From the NCBI RefSeq assembly GCF_007830635.1, contig NZ_VLLA01000001.1:653868-717867 (forward strand): a stretch of 64,000 nt of DNA, written 5' to 3'. A program made the position numbers and the translations under genes. The number at the start of each line of letters is the position of its first letter. Position 1 is the first letter of the stretch. The notes beneath the pieces are model-generated. The model made no database searches. It was not told where the DNA came from and worked only from the letters and a program-made list of their open reading frames with translations. Shown one piece after another: positions 50,935 through 63,548 of the stretch. The DNA comes from Bradyrhizobium huanghuaihaiense (lineage in GTDB: Bacteria > Pseudomonadota > Alphaproteobacteria > Rhizobiales > Xanthobacteraceae).

Positions 50935-51900
50935 TCACCGCCGCGGATGAGCGCTGGCATAGACTTCGAGCAGGCGCTCGGAATCGATGCCGGTGTAGAT
51001 CTGCGTGGTCGAGAGCGAGGAATGGCCGAGCAGTTCCTGGATCGCGCGCAGATCGCCGCCGCGCGACAGCAGATGTGTCGCGAAGGAGTGGCGGAGCGCG
51101 TGCGGCGTGGCGCTGTCGGGCAGGCCGAGCGCGCCGCGCAGCCGTTCCATCGCGAGCTGGATGATGCGCGGACTCAAGGGGCCGCCGCGCGCACCGACGA
51201 AGATCGGCCCTTCCGCCGGCAGCGGATACGGGCACATCGAAACATATTCCTGCACCAGCTCCAGCACGTTCTGCAGCACCGGCACCATGCGGGTCTTGTT
51301 GCCTTTGCCTGTCACGACCAGCACGTCGCCTTCGCCGGGCTTCGGCACCTCGCGGCGCTTCAAGCCCAGCGCTTCGGAGATGCGCAGGCCGGAGCCATAC
51401 AGCAGCGCCATCACCGCGGCATCGCGCACCAGGATCCAGGTCTCGCGCTCCTCGCCGGCGCGCTCGTCGGCATCTGCGAGGCGTTTGGCTGACGCCATCG
51501 GCAGCGGCTTCGGCAGGCTCTTTGCGACTTTCGGCGCGCGGATCGCCGAGAGTGCACCGACCTTGCCCTTGCCTTCGCGCTCGAGGAAACGCCCGAACGA
51601 GCGCAGGCCCGCCAGCGCGCGCATCAGGCTGCGGCCGGCAATGTCGTCGGCGCGGCGCATCGCCATGAAGGCGCGCACGTCGGTGGCCTCCAGCGCGGCG
51701 AATCGCTCGAGCGTGACCCGCTCGCCCCAATGGCTGCAAAGGAAATCCAGGCACTGCCGCAGATCGCGGCCGTAGGCCTCCAGCGTCTTCGGCGACAGCC
51801 GCCGCTCGGCGCCGAGATGCGACAGCCAGCGCGTCATCTCCTGCGCGATCGAGGGATCGGCGCTGGCGAGCTCGATTTGAGGGGCGGCCGCTTTGCTCAT
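50935..51900 (-). CDS. xerC: Tyrosine recombinase XerC
   Basis: A 321-residue tyrosine recombinase that resolves chromosome dimers at dif with XerD. The N-terminal SAM-like domain covers about residues 20-120. Catalytic Arg is in YGSGLRISEALGL, the His-x-x-Arg box is HALRHSFATHLLSRGGDL, followed by LLGHSSLSTTQIYTGID with the nucleophilic Tyr. ATG 51900 matches the family. It is divergent from priA, a common alphaproteobacterial arrangement. It is not part of an integrated element. Confidence 0.9.
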   Translation of the reverse strand: MSKAAAPQIELASADPSIAQEMTRWLSHLGAERRLSPKTLEAYGRDLRQCLDFLCSHWGERVTLERFAALEATDVRAFMAMRRADDIAGRSLMRALAGLRSFGRFLEREGKGKVGALSAIRAPKVAKSLPKPLPMASAKRLADADERAGEERETWILVRDAAVMALLYGSGLRISEALGLKRREVPKPGEGDVLVVTGKGNKTRMVPVLQNVLELVQEYVSMCPYPLPAEGPIFVGARGGPLSPRIIQLAMERLRGALGLPDSATPHALRHSFATHLLSRGGDLRAIQELLGHSSLSTTQIYTGIDSERLLEVYASAHPRR

Positions 51901-52021
51901 GCGCTCTGGACGTAATGATTCCGCACAGTATATCGCATCACACAAGTTTACTGTTCGCTAAGGCTGCGTCATGGCGCTAGCCTTCAGGCCCGGGTTCCGA
52001 TTCTCCTTCCAAAGATCGTTG

Positions 52022-54232
52022 ATGGATTACACGTCGCGCAGCAGCACCGCCCCCGCCAACGCGACCGGCATGGTCGACGTGCTGGTGCCGGTCGCGCTCG
52101 ACCAGACCTATTCCTACAAGGTGCCGCGCGGCATGGAGCTGAAGGCGGGCGACCTCCTCAGTGTGCCGCTCGGCGCACGCGAGGTGCTGGCCGTGGTCTG
52201 GGGGGAGAATGCCAATCCCGACCCGCGCCTGCACAACCGCCTCAAGGAGGTCAGCGAGAAGCTCGACATTCCGCCGCTGAAGCCCGAATTGCGCCAGGTC
52301 GTCGACTGGGTCGCCAATTACACGCTGAGCCCGCGCGGCATGGTGCTGCGCATGTGCCTGCGGATGGGCGAGAATCTCGGCCCCGAGCGGGTGCGTCCCG
52401 GCGTGCGCCTGACCGGCGATCCGCCGCGGCGGCTGACGCCGGCGCGCCAGCGCGTGATCGAGGTGCTGTCCGACCGGTTGCTGCATGCCAAGTCCGAGGC
52501 GGCGAAGGAAGCCGGCGTGTCGGCCGGCGTGATCGACGGCCTCGTCGACGAGGGCACGCTCACGGTCGAGCCGATGCCGCCGCCTGCGCCGCCGCCGGCC
52601 CCCGATCCGGAGTTCGGCCGACCGGATTTCTCGCCGCTGCAGCGTGCGGGGGTCGATGCGATGCGCGCGCTGGCGGCCAATGGCACCTTTCACGTCGCGC
52701 TGCTCGATGGCGTCACCGGCTCGGGCAAGACCGAGGTCTATTTCGAGGCCGTCGCGGAAACCATCCGCCGCGGCAAGCAGTCGCTGATCCTGATGCCGGA
52801 GATCGCGCTGACCGGCCAGTTCCTCGACCGCTTCGCGCGGCGCTTTGGCGTGCGGCCGATCGAATGGCACTCGGAGCTGACCCCGCGCACCCGCGCGCGC
52901 AACTGGGCGGCGATCTCCGAAGGCAGCGCGCCGGTCGTGGTCGGCGCGCGCTCGGCGCTGTTTTTGCCTTACGCCAATCTCGGCCTCATCGTCGTCGATG
53001 AAGAGCACGACCAGGCCTACAAGCAGGACGAGGGCGTGCACTATCACGCCCGCGACATGGCGGTGGTGCGCGCGCATATCGCAAAAATCCCGGTCGTGCT
53101 GGCGTCCGCAACGCCGTCGGTCGAATCCGAGGTCAACGCGCGCAAGAACCGCTATCAGCGCGTCGCGTTGCCCTCGCGCTTCGGCGGCCAGCACATGCCG
53201 CATATCGAGGCCATCGACCTGCGCCGCGAGCCGCCCCCGCGCGGCCGCTATATCTCGCCGCGCTTGGCCTCCGAGATCAGAACCGCGATCGAGCGGCGCG
53301 AGCAGGCGCTGCTGTTCCTCAATCGCCGCGGCTATGCGCCGCTGACGCTGTGCCGCGGCTGCGGCCATCGCTTCGCCTGCACCATCTGCGATGCCTGGCT
53401 GGTCGATCACCGCTTTCGCCAGCGCCTGGTCTGCCACCATTGCGGCTTCTCGATGCCGCGCCCGCATCTCTGTCCGAACTGTTCGGCCGAGGAATCCCTG
53501 GTCGCGGTCGGTCCCGGCGTCGAGCGCCTGCAGGAGGAGGCGGCCGCGCTGTTCCCGGACGCGCGCACCATGGTGCTGTCGAGCGATCTCATCACCTCGA
53601 TCGAGACGATGCGCAGCGAGCTGAATGAGATTGCCGAAGGCCGCGTCGACATCATCATCGGCACGCAACTGGTGGCAAAGGGCCACAATTTTCCGCGGCT
53701 CAATCTGGTCGGCGTGATCGATGCCGATCTCGGCCTCAGCAACGGCGATCCGCGCGCGGCGGAGCGCACCTGGCAATTGCTCAACCAGGTGATCGGCCGC
53801 GCCGGCCGCGAGCAGGGCCGCGGCGTCGGCTATCTGCAGACCCATCAGCCCGATCATCCCGTGATGAAGGCGCTGATCGCCTGCGACCGCGAGGCCTTCT
53901 ACGACAGCGAGATCGATCTGCGCGAGAAGACGCTCTATCCGCCGTTCGGCCGGCTCGCGAGCCTGATCATCTCCGCCGGCGACCGCCCGAGCGCGGAAGG
54001 TCTCGGCCGCCGTCTCGTCGCGCTCGCGCCGCGCGACGAGCGCGTGGTGGTGCTGGGCCCGGCCGAAGCACCGCTCGCCGTCATCAAGGGCCGCTACCGC
54101 TTCCGCATCCTGGTGAAATCGGCGCGCGGTTTCGATCTCTCGGACTACTTGCGCAACTGGCTCGCCGTCTGCCCGAAGCCGACGGGCAATCAAAAGCTCG
54201 AGGTCGACGTCGATCCGCAGAGCTTTTTGTAG
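52022..54232 (+). CDS. priA: Primosomal replication helicase PriA
   Basis: Restarts stalled replication forks. The 736 residues contain the N-terminal DNA-binding domain (VDVLVPVALDQTYSYKVP), Walker A LLDGVTGSGKTEVYFEA near 227-243, the DEEH box VVDEEHDQAYKQ and the zinc-binding Cys cluster (CRGCGHRF, CTICDAW, CHHCGFS, CPNCSAEE). ATG 52022 (MDYTSRSS) is preferred; ATG 51971 is also in frame. It is divergent from xerC. Confidence 0.95.
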   Translation: MDYTSRSSTAPANATGMVDVLVPVALDQTYSYKVPRGMELKAGDLLSVPLGAREVLAVVWGENANPDPRLHNRLKEVSEKLDIPPLKPELRQVVDWVANYTLSPRGMVLRMCLRMGENLGPERVRPGVRLTGDPPRRLTPARQRVIEVLSDRLLHAKSEAAKEAGVSAGVIDGLVDEGTLTVEPMPPPAPPPAPDPEFGRPDFSPLQRAGVDAMRALAANGTFHVALLDGVTGSGKTEVYFEAVAETIRRGKQSLILMPEIALTGQFLDRFARRFGVRPIEWHSELTPRTRARNWAAISEGSAPVVVGARSALFLPYANLGLIVVDEEHDQAYKQDEGVHYHARDMAVVRAHIAKIPVVLASATPSVESEVNARKNRYQRVALPSRFGGQHMPHIEAIDLRREPPPRGRYISPRLASEIRTAIERREQALLFLNRRGYAPLTLCRGCGHRFACTICDAWLVDHRFRQRLVCHHCGFSMPRPHLCPNCSAEESLVAVGPGVERLQEEAAALFPDARTMVLSSDLITSIETMRSELNEIAEGRVDIIIGTQLVAKGHNFPRLNLVGVIDADLGLSNGDPRAAERTWQLLNQVIGRAGREQGRGVGYLQTHQPDHPVMKALIACDREAFYDSEIDLREKTLYPPFGRLASLIISAGDRPSAEGLGRRLVALAPRDERVVVLGPAEAPLAVIKGRYRFRILVKSARGFDLSDYLRNWLAVCPKPTGNQKLEVDVDPQSFL

Positions 54233-54251
54233 GGCTGCCCCACTCTCTCCT

Positions 54252-54338
54252 CGTCATTGCGAGGAGCCCTTGCGACGAAGCAATCCAGAGTCTCTCCGCC
54301 GAACGTTTCTGGATTGCTTCGCTACGTTCGCAATGACA
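54252..54338. repeat. Palindromic intergenic repeat, family B copy 3
   Basis: CGTCATTGCGAGGAGCCCTTGCGACGAAGCAATCCAGA is mirrored by TCTGGATTGCTTCGCTACGTTCGCAATGAC. It is followed after 8 bp by repeat C4. Gap 54233-54550 holds these two repeats and the shared terminator. Confidence 0.88.
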
Positions 54339-54346
54339 AGGCGCCT

Positions 54347-54431
54347 GTAGCCCGGATGGAGCGAAGCGTAATCCGGGACCGGTCGGTCCGCGCACGAAGA
54401 CCCCGGATTTCGCTGCGCTCCATCCGGCTAC
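54347..54431. repeat. Palindromic intergenic repeat, family C copy 4
   Basis: GTAGCCCGGATGGAGCGAAGCG is mirrored by CGCTGCGCTCCATCCGGCTAC; one G is missing near the right end. Confidence 0.87.
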
Positions 54432-54447
54432 GAATCCCCCACGCGGC

Positions 54448-54490
54448 CAAACAAAAAGCCCGCGGTCCCCCAAGACCGCGGGCTTGTTTT
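54448..54490. terminator. Bidirectional terminator between priA and rlpA
   Basis: AAGCCCGCGGTC and GACCGCGGGCTT form a 12-bp stem. T-runs follow on the minus strand (TTTTTGTTTGG) and on the plus strand (TGTTTTC), serving the convergent priA and rlpA genes. Confidence 0.87.
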
Positions 54491-54550
54491 CATGCGCGCA
54501 TCAAACTGATGGAAAGTGCGCGGGTCATGTGAGGCGCTTGAAGCGCGCCC

Positions 54551-55048
54551 TTAGGAGACGACTTCCGCGGTGACGCGGCCGACGCCGGCGCCGGTGAGGC
54601 CGATGGCGCGGGCAGCGCCGGTGGAGAGATCGAGGACGCGGCCGCGGATGAACGGACCACGGTCATTGATGGTGACGACCACGCTCTGGCCGCCATGGGT
54701 GACGCGCAGCTTGGTGCCGAACGGCAGCGAACGGTGCGCCGCGGTCATGGCGTTCTGGTTGAAGCGCTGGCCCGACGCGGTCCGGCTGCCGGACTCGTTG
54801 CCGTAATAGGACGCCATGCCGGAGAAGCTGCGGCCCGTGCCCGTGGACGGCGTCATCGCCGCGTTGGCGTTGCGCCAATCGGGGGTCGCGTTGGTATCGG
54901 TCTGGGCGTGGTGGCGGTGATGATGCCGGTGATGCCTGGATTTTGCGGAAGCCTCGGTGGCAGTTCCACCGATGATGAGAGTTGCGGCGACGAAAGCGAG
55001 CGCCGTGCGCGGCCGGGTCACAGTGCCCAGCGTCTTCAAAGACAGCAT
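54551..55048 (-). CDS. rlpA: Septal-ring lytic transglycosylase RlpA family protein
   Basis: A 165-residue exported protein with a signal peptide ending near EASA, a His-rich stretch (SRHHRHHHRHHAQTD) and a C-terminal double-psi beta-barrel (about 76-163): GMASYYGNESGSRTASGQRF, LPFGTKLRVTHGG, and VTINDRGPFIRGRVLDLS with the catalytic-region Asp. RlpA proteins cleave peptidoglycan strands lacking stem peptides, often at the septum. There is no SPOR domain. A CtrA-like box lies upstream. Confidence 0.9.
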   Translation of the reverse strand: MLSLKTLGTVTRPRTALAFVAATLIIGGTATEASAKSRHHRHHHRHHAQTDTNATPDWRNANAAMTPSTGTGRSFSGMASYYGNESGSRTASGQRFNQNAMTAAHRSLPFGTKLRVTHGGQSVVVTINDRGPFIRGRVLDLSTGAARAIGLTGAGVGRVTAEVVS

Positions 55049-55071
55049 TTAATGGTCCCTAAGCTAGTATT

Positions 55072-55085
55072 GCCACATATGTGGC
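55072..55085. promoter_or_regulatory. Perfect 14-bp palindrome upstream of rlpA
   Basis: GCCACATATGTGGC is a perfect palindrome 24 bp before the rlpA start. A second half-like element TATGTGGC occurs near 55161-55168. Candidate operator; the protein is unknown. Confidence 0.45.
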
Positions 55086-55230
55086 TAGTGGAGCCCCCAT
55101 CAGTTTGTGAGCGGGTTGGCGTTTCGATTCCTAATGAGGCGTGAATTGGGCAGTAAATCCGCTATGTGGCGTGATGAAATATCTTGTTACCGCCGCACGA
55201 TATCCAGCCGATGTTCCGTGACCTTTGGCT

Positions 55231-55247
55231 TTAACGATTTGTTAACC
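55231..55247. promoter_or_regulatory. CtrA-type box upstream of rlpA
   Basis: TTAA-CGATTTG-TTAACC fits the full CtrA consensus TTAA-N7-TTAAC. It is in an AT-rich island about 185 bp upstream of rlpA, a septum-associated cell-wall gene. The site could also serve the opposite strand. Confidence 0.55.
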
Positions 55248-55427
55248 TAATGATTACTTACTAATACTGTAATACGAAGTCATCGCCCGCAGCGTTTAGA
55301 AATGGGAAAGTATTCAGCGAGTGGAGCGGAGCAGCCGGGAATCACGGCTCAGCGATCCGTGTTCATGGCGGCTATGCGCTGAGGGCAGGAACCAAAGGGC
55401 GGGATGCCGTTGTCAGGCTCACGGCAA

Positions 55428-55467
55428 TTCCGTGGCGCGGCAGGCCGTTCCGTGGCGCGGCAGGCCG
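55428..55467. repeat. 20-bp perfect tandem duplication
   Basis: TTCCGTGGCGCGGCAGGCCG occurs twice in a row (55428-55447 and 55448-55467) in the non-coding region upstream of the atp operon. Confidence 0.9.
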
Positions 55468-55716
55468 TCGCCTCGCGCGCGAGGACTTCTCACGGAGTGC
55501 GACGAACTGGCGACAGAACCCCGTGCCTTTAATTTGGCGTCATGTTGCACGTGCGCGCCTGCTATGTTAGCAAAGCCGCGATTTTAACGGATCCGGCACC
55601 TCCCGTGCCGGCCGAAAATCGAAGTCCCGCTTGAATTCCAAGGGCTTGGATCGCTTGGCGCCGCTTCGTGGCGACGGTTTTTCCCTTGCGAGTTTGACAG
55701 CAAAAAGAGCGCGTCT

Positions 55717-57806
<2,090 letters not shown>

Positions 57807-57814
57807 CGGCAAGC

Positions 57815-57838
57815 ATGGCCGGATCCGTCCGGCCATGA
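57815..57838. other. Hairpin between atpA and atpG
   Basis: CATGGCCGG-ATCCGT-CCGGCCATG, a 9-bp perfect stem directly after the atpA stop, without a T-run. A second GC hairpin (CCCGGCGCCCGGCCGGG) lies near 57872-57888. Such structures could modulate subunit stoichiometry by processing or attenuation; that is inference. Confidence 0.5.
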
Positions 57839-57951
57839 TCGCTTCGTGAGAGGCAAACCAATAAGACGCGTGCCCGGCGCCCGGCCGGGCATTGCGGTAG
57901 GGACAGGCTAGCGGTCCGACGCTTCAGTCGAACCGCCGGGGTGAACGAAGA

Positions 57952-58824
57952 ATGGCGTCACTTAAAGACATGCGCGTCCGCATCGCCTCCACCAAGGCGA
58001 CGCAAAAGATCACCAAGGCCATGCAGATGGTCGCGGCCTCGAAGCTGCGCCGCGCGCAGACCGCGGCGGAAGCTGCGCGTCCCTATGCCGACAAGATGAG
58101 CGCGGTGATCTCCAACATCGCCAGTGCCGCGGCGGGCTCGCCCGGCGCGCCGGCGCTGCTGGCCGGCACCGGCCGCGATCAGGTTCATCTGCTGCTGGTC
58201 TGCACCGGCGAGCGCGGCCTGTCCGGCGCCTTCAACTCCTCGATCGTGCGTCTCGCCCGCGAGCGCGCTCTGGCGCTGATGGCGCAGGGCAAGGAAGTCA
58301 AATTCTTCTGCGTCGGCCGCAAGGGCTATGAGCAGCTCCGCCGCCAGTTCGACAAGCAGATCGTCGAGCACCTCGATTTGCGCAGCGTCCGCCAGCTCGG
58401 CTTCGTCAACGCCGAGGACATCGCCAAGAAGATTCTGGCCCGTTTCGAGGCCGGCGAGTTCGACGTCTGCACGCTGTTCTATTCGCGCTTCCGCTCGGTG
58501 ATCGCGCAGATCCCGACCGCCCAGCAGGTGATCCCGCTGGTGGTCGAGGAGGGCGGTGCCGCCAGCACGACCTCTTACGAATACGAGCCGGAGGAGGACG
58601 AGATCCTCACCCGCCTGCTGCCGCGCAACCTCGCGGTCCAGATCTTCCGCGCGCTGCTCGAGAACAACGCCTCGTTCTACGGCGCGCAGATGAGCGCGAT
58701 GGACAACGCGACGCGCAACGCCGGTGAGATGATCCGCAAGCAGACGCTGGTCTACAACCGCACGCGTCAGGCGCAGATCACCAAGGAACTGATCGAAATC
58801 ATCTCGGGCGCCGAAGCCGTCTGA
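57952..58824 (+). CDS. atpG: ATP synthase F1 gamma subunit
   Basis: The rotor shaft of F1. The 290 residues start [22 protein letters not shown] and have the conserved C-terminal helix with [17 protein letters not shown] and [21 protein letters not shown]. It lies between atpA and atpD, as expected. Confidence 0.98.
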   Translation: MASLKDMRVRIASTKATQKITKAMQMVAASKLRRAQTAAEAARPYADKMSAVISNIASAAAGSPGAPALLAGTGRDQVHLLLVCTGERGLSGAFNSSIVRLARERALALMAQGKEVKFFCVGRKGYEQLRRQFDKQIVEHLDLRSVRQLGFVNAEDIAKKILARFEAGEFDVCTLFYSRFRSVIAQIPTAQQVIPLVVEEGGAASTTSYEYEPEEDEILTRLLPRNLAVQIFRALLENNASFYGAQMSAMDNATRNAGEMIRKQTLVYNRTRQAQITKELIEIISGAEAV

Positions 58825-58871
58825 TCAAGGCGCTTCAGCATCCATCACACGCAACATCCCGGTCACGCTGA

Positions 58872-60341
<1,470 letters not shown>

Positions 60342-60350
60342 GTTTCAGAT

Positions 60351-60861
<511 letters not shown>

Positions 60862-60908
60862 GCCCCGGCGCAGCCGCTCCGGGGCCAGCCTCAAAATTCC
60901 TGAATAAG

Positions 60909-60943
60909 TTCAGCGCTCGTCACCAACCGTGGCGGGCGCTGAA
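60909..60943 (+). terminator. Terminator of the atp operon
   Basis: TTCAGCGC...GCGCTGAA brackets an inner GTCAC/GTGGC stem with a short loop, followed by ACTTTGTT. A smaller CCCCGG/CCGGGG hairpin lies just after the atpC stop at 60864-60884. Confidence 0.7.
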
Positions 60944-61011
60944 ACTTTGTTGCACCGCGACGCCGATAGCGGCATTCTGCGCCCGCGAATTTGTTCCGGG
61001 GCGGGTCACAG

Positions 61012-62682
61012 ATGAAACGCAAGATCGCGGCGATTTTCGCAGCCGATATTGCCGGGTATTCGAGGCTGGTCGCGGAGGATGAAGAGGAGACGCTGCGGCG
61101 CCTGGCCTCTTACCGCGAAGTCATCGACGATTTCATCGCCAAGGCCGGCGGGCGCATCTTCAACACGGCGGGCGATGCCGTGCTCGCGGAATTTCCGAGC
61201 GCGGTCGATGCGGTGCGCTGCGCGATCGACATCCAGGAAAGCTTGCGGACCCGCAACATGGCGTACCCGCCGAGCCGGCAGATGTCGTTCCGCATCGGCA
61301 TCACCATCGGCGACGTGGTCGAGCGCAACGGCGATCTGTTGGGCGACGGCGTCAACATTGCCGCGCGCCTGGAGGGCCTTGCCGAGGTCGGCGGCATCTG
61401 CGTCTCCCGCGCCGTGCACGAGCAGGTCGCCAACAAGCTGTCGGTGCAGTTCGCCGATATCGGCGCGCAGGAGGTGAAGAACATCCCGACGCCGGTGCAC
61501 GCCTACATGGTGGCGATGCGACGCGAGGACGGCAGCTATTCCAAGCCGCAGCTGAAGAAGGCGGCTTCGAAGGTGGCCGCTGCACCGGTGTGGATGTGGC
61601 CGCTGGTGGTTGCCGTCGTTTCGATCGTTGCGATCGTTGTCTCCGGCTTCCTCTACAACACCAAGCTCAAGCAGACCGCGACCGCCGCATCGACCCCGGC
61701 CGTGACGCCCAGTGCTGCGCCGAGCCCAACGCCGGCTGCGATGGCGGCAACGCCGACCCCGATGCCGACCCAAATGGCAAAGGCGCCGATGGCGCCGACC
61801 AACTCCGGCGCAGCGATGGCGCCGATGCCTGTGCCGTCACCGTCCGCCGCGATCATGACAGGCAAGCTTGCAGCCGACAGCGTGCCCTTTATCAACGAGC
61901 GCGTCCGCAACTATCTGGCCGGCGACTATTCCGCGGCCGGCGACTACAAGGCCTTCGCGCTCAATGTCGGCGGCTTCACCGGTTCGGTGTTGAACCAGCC
62001 GAGCGAGGAGGCTGCGCGCAACGGCGCGATCGAGCAGTGCCAGAAGCGCGCCGATGCCGCCCAATCGCCGCGGCGTTGCGAGCTCTATGCGGTCGGCAAC
62101 AATGTCGTTTACGCGCACGGCAAGCCGCCGATGCCGCCGGCGCCCTACTTCCGGCACGACGCCATGACCGAGCGGGCGTTCGCCTCGAAGGATTTTCCGA
62201 TCGTGCGCGATCCGCAAAAGGTCCGGCTCGAGAACATGTTCGTGCCGGCGGCGAAATCCCGCTCGGTCGCGCTCGGACCGGGCGGACAATATTTCATGGT
62301 GCTGGGCGCATCATCCGCCGAGGACGCGGCGCGGCGTTCGCTGGAATCGTGCGGCGCGATCGCCGGCGTTGCCTGCATGATCGTCGGGATCGACGACAAT
62401 TTCGTCGTGCCGATCCCGACGCTGCTGAGGATCACCGGCTTCTTCCACGCCGCGAGCAATCCCTCGATCGTGGCGGATGCCCGCGACGAGGTCGTGCGCA
62501 AGCTCGGCGACGCCATGGGCTGGAACGCCGTCGCCGTCGGCACCGCCGGCCGCCCCGGCCTCGGCCTCAAGGCCGCCGACGAGCAGACCGCCGTCAACTC
62601 CGCGCTCGCCGACTGCGCCAAGCGCGACAGCGACTGCCACGTCATCGCCATCGGCCCGTTCATCGTGGGACCGATCAATTAG
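61012..62682 (+). CDS. Membrane-anchored class III adenylate/guanylate cyclase with periplasmic Cys-paired repeats
   Basis: A 556-residue protein. The cytoplasmic class III cyclase domain (about 1-175) shows FAADIAGYSRLVAEDEEET with a metal-binding Asp, GDAVLAEFPSAVDAV and GDGVNIAARLEGLAEVGGIC. One membrane helix (MWPLVVAVVSIVAIVVSGFLY) lies near residues 195-215, then a Pro/Ala/Met-rich linker to about 285, then a periplasmic part with three similar DUF4189-like units. Each has a conserved Cys pair. The cyclase presumably makes cAMP in response to an envelope signal. ATG 61012 is preferred to a TTG at 60991. Confidence 0.85.
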   Translation: MKRKIAAIFAADIAGYSRLVAEDEEETLRRLASYREVIDDFIAKAGGRIFNTAGDAVLAEFPSAVDAVRCAIDIQESLRTRNMAYPPSRQMSFRIGITIGDVVERNGDLLGDGVNIAARLEGLAEVGGICVSRAVHEQVANKLSVQFADIGAQEVKNIPTPVHAYMVAMRREDGSYSKPQLKKAASKVAAAPVWMWPLVVAVVSIVAIVVSGFLYNTKLKQTATAASTPAVTPSAAPSPTPAAMAATPTPMPTQMAKAPMAPTNSGAAMAPMPVPSPSAAIMTGKLAADSVPFINERVRNYLAGDYSAAGDYKAFALNVGGFTGSVLNQPSEEAARNGAIEQCQKRADAAQSPRRCELYAVGNNVVYAHGKPPMPPAPYFRHDAMTERAFASKDFPIVRDPQKVRLENMFVPAAKSRSVALGPGGQYFMVLGASSAEDAARRSLESCGAIAGVACMIVGIDDNFVVPIPTLLRITGFFHAASNPSIVADARDEVVRKLGDAMGWNAVAVGTAGRPGLGLKAADEQTAVNSALADCAKRDSDCHVIAIGPFIVGPIN

Positions 62683-62730
62683 GGCGTGCCGGGATTAGGC
62701 CCGACTAGCCGCGCCAACATCGGTGCGTTT

Positions 62731-62784
62731 CCCTCCCCCGCAAGGGGGGAGGGAGCGAGAGAATGGTGCGCCCCTCACCCGCAA
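62731..62784. repeat. Truncated family F repeat
   Basis: TCCCTCCCCCGCAAGGGGGGAGGGA matches the left arm of family F and GCCCCTCACCCGC matches its interior, but the right arm is missing. It is the fourth and incomplete copy in the window. Confidence 0.7.
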
Positions 62785-62812
62785 ACCGTCGTCGAAAATC
62801 TTCGAATGATTT

Positions 62813-62846
62813 CAACCCCGTTCTACTGTGCATGGGGTTGTTTTCG
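62813..62846. repeat. Repeat K, hairpin-forming copy
   Basis: CAACCCC at 62813-62819 and GGGGTTG at 62834-62840 form a 7-bp stem around a 14-nt loop, followed by TTTTCG. The 27 bases 62820-62846 are identical to 3937-3963. It lies directly at the 3' ends of the cyclase and Nudix genes and may act as a weak terminator on the plus strand. Confidence 0.75.
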
Positions 62847-62851
62847 CAGTT

Positions 62852-63352
62852 TCAGTTTCCGAACGCCGCAAACTCCCGCGCCACCGCGCGGTAGACGTCG
62901 CGGCGGAACGGCACCACAAGGTCGACGACGCGGTCGAGGCGCTCCCAGCGCCAGGCGTCGAACTCCGCGGGCTGGCCGTTGCGCGGCGTCAGCGGATCGA
63001 TCTCGTCATCCCTGCCGGTGAAGCGCAACGCGAACCATTTCTGGCGCTGGCCGCGAAACTTTGCGAGGCGATGCGTCTGCGGTCCGTCGTAGGGTGGGAA
63101 TTCATAAGTGAACCAGTCGGTCTCGCCGAGATAGTCGGCGCTGACGACGCTGGTCTCCTCCCACAGCTCGCGCGTCGCCGCGTCGCGCAAATTCTCGCCC
63201 TCGTCGACGCCGCCCTGCGGCATCTGCCAGTCGAGCCCCGGCAGGATGATCTCGGGCCCGTCGCCCTTGAAGCGGTGGCCGATCAGCACACGGCCGTCGG
63301 CGTTGAAGAGGGCGATGCCGACGTTGGGGCGGTAGGGCTTTTCGTTTGTCAC
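62852..63352 (-). CDS. rppH: RNA pyrophosphohydrolase RppH (Nudix)
   Basis: A 166-residue Nudix hydrolase that removes pyrophosphate from mRNA 5' ends and so starts decay. It begins RPNVGIALFNADGRVLIGHR, has [20 protein letters not shown] and the Nudix helix ELWEETSVVS near residues 40-70, and [15 protein letters not shown] in the middle, which is the RppH signature. The start is GTG at 63352; open frame further upstream runs into repeat E2. A paralog lies 197 bp upstream on the same strand. Confidence 0.92.
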   Translation of the reverse strand: MTNEKPYRPNVGIALFNADGRVLIGHRFKGDGPEIILPGLDWQMPQGGVDEGENLRDAATRELWEETSVVSADYLGETDWFTYEFPPYDGPQTHRLAKFRGQRQKWFALRFTGRDDEIDPLTPRNGQPAEFDAWRWERLDRVVDLVVPFRRDVYRAVAREFAAFGN

Positions 63353-63367
63353 GCGTAACCTTCTATC

Positions 63368-63520
63368 GTCATTCCGGGGCGCGCGGAGCGCGAGCCCGGA
63401 ATCCATAACCACAGGCGGCTGTCGGTTGAAAGCTCGCGGTTGACATCTGCCACGCCACCGCTCCTTGGGGTTATGGATCCCCGCCCCCCGTGCGCAATTG
63501 CGCACTAGGCGGGGGTGACG
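63368..63520. repeat. Composite family E repeat
   Basis: The left half GTCATTCCGGGGCGCGCGGAGCGCGAGCCCGGAATCCATAACCAC matches E1. The right half (GGTTATGGATCCCCGCCCCCCGTGCGCAATTGCGCAC...GCGGGGGTGAC) shares GTTATGGAT but carries a different terminal hairpin. Confidence 0.8.
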
Positions 63521-63548
63521 AGCGGAGGGTTGGGATGGAGCTCGCCGT

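Larger units (their letters stand above)
55049..55716. other. 668-bp intergenic region between rlpA and atpH
   Basis: The region holds the rlpA control sequences on its left (palindrome, CtrA-type box, AT-rich stretch 55225-55280) and the atp promoter region on its right. No convincing protein or RNA gene was seen. Short open frames on both strands lack family matches and ribosome binding sites. Confidence 0.6.

Noticed and set aside
50935..51900. XerC as the integrase of a prophage or genomic island
   Set aside because: It is divergent from priA among housekeeping genes, has the housekeeping XerC length and motifs, and no attachment repeats, tRNA or phage genes are near.
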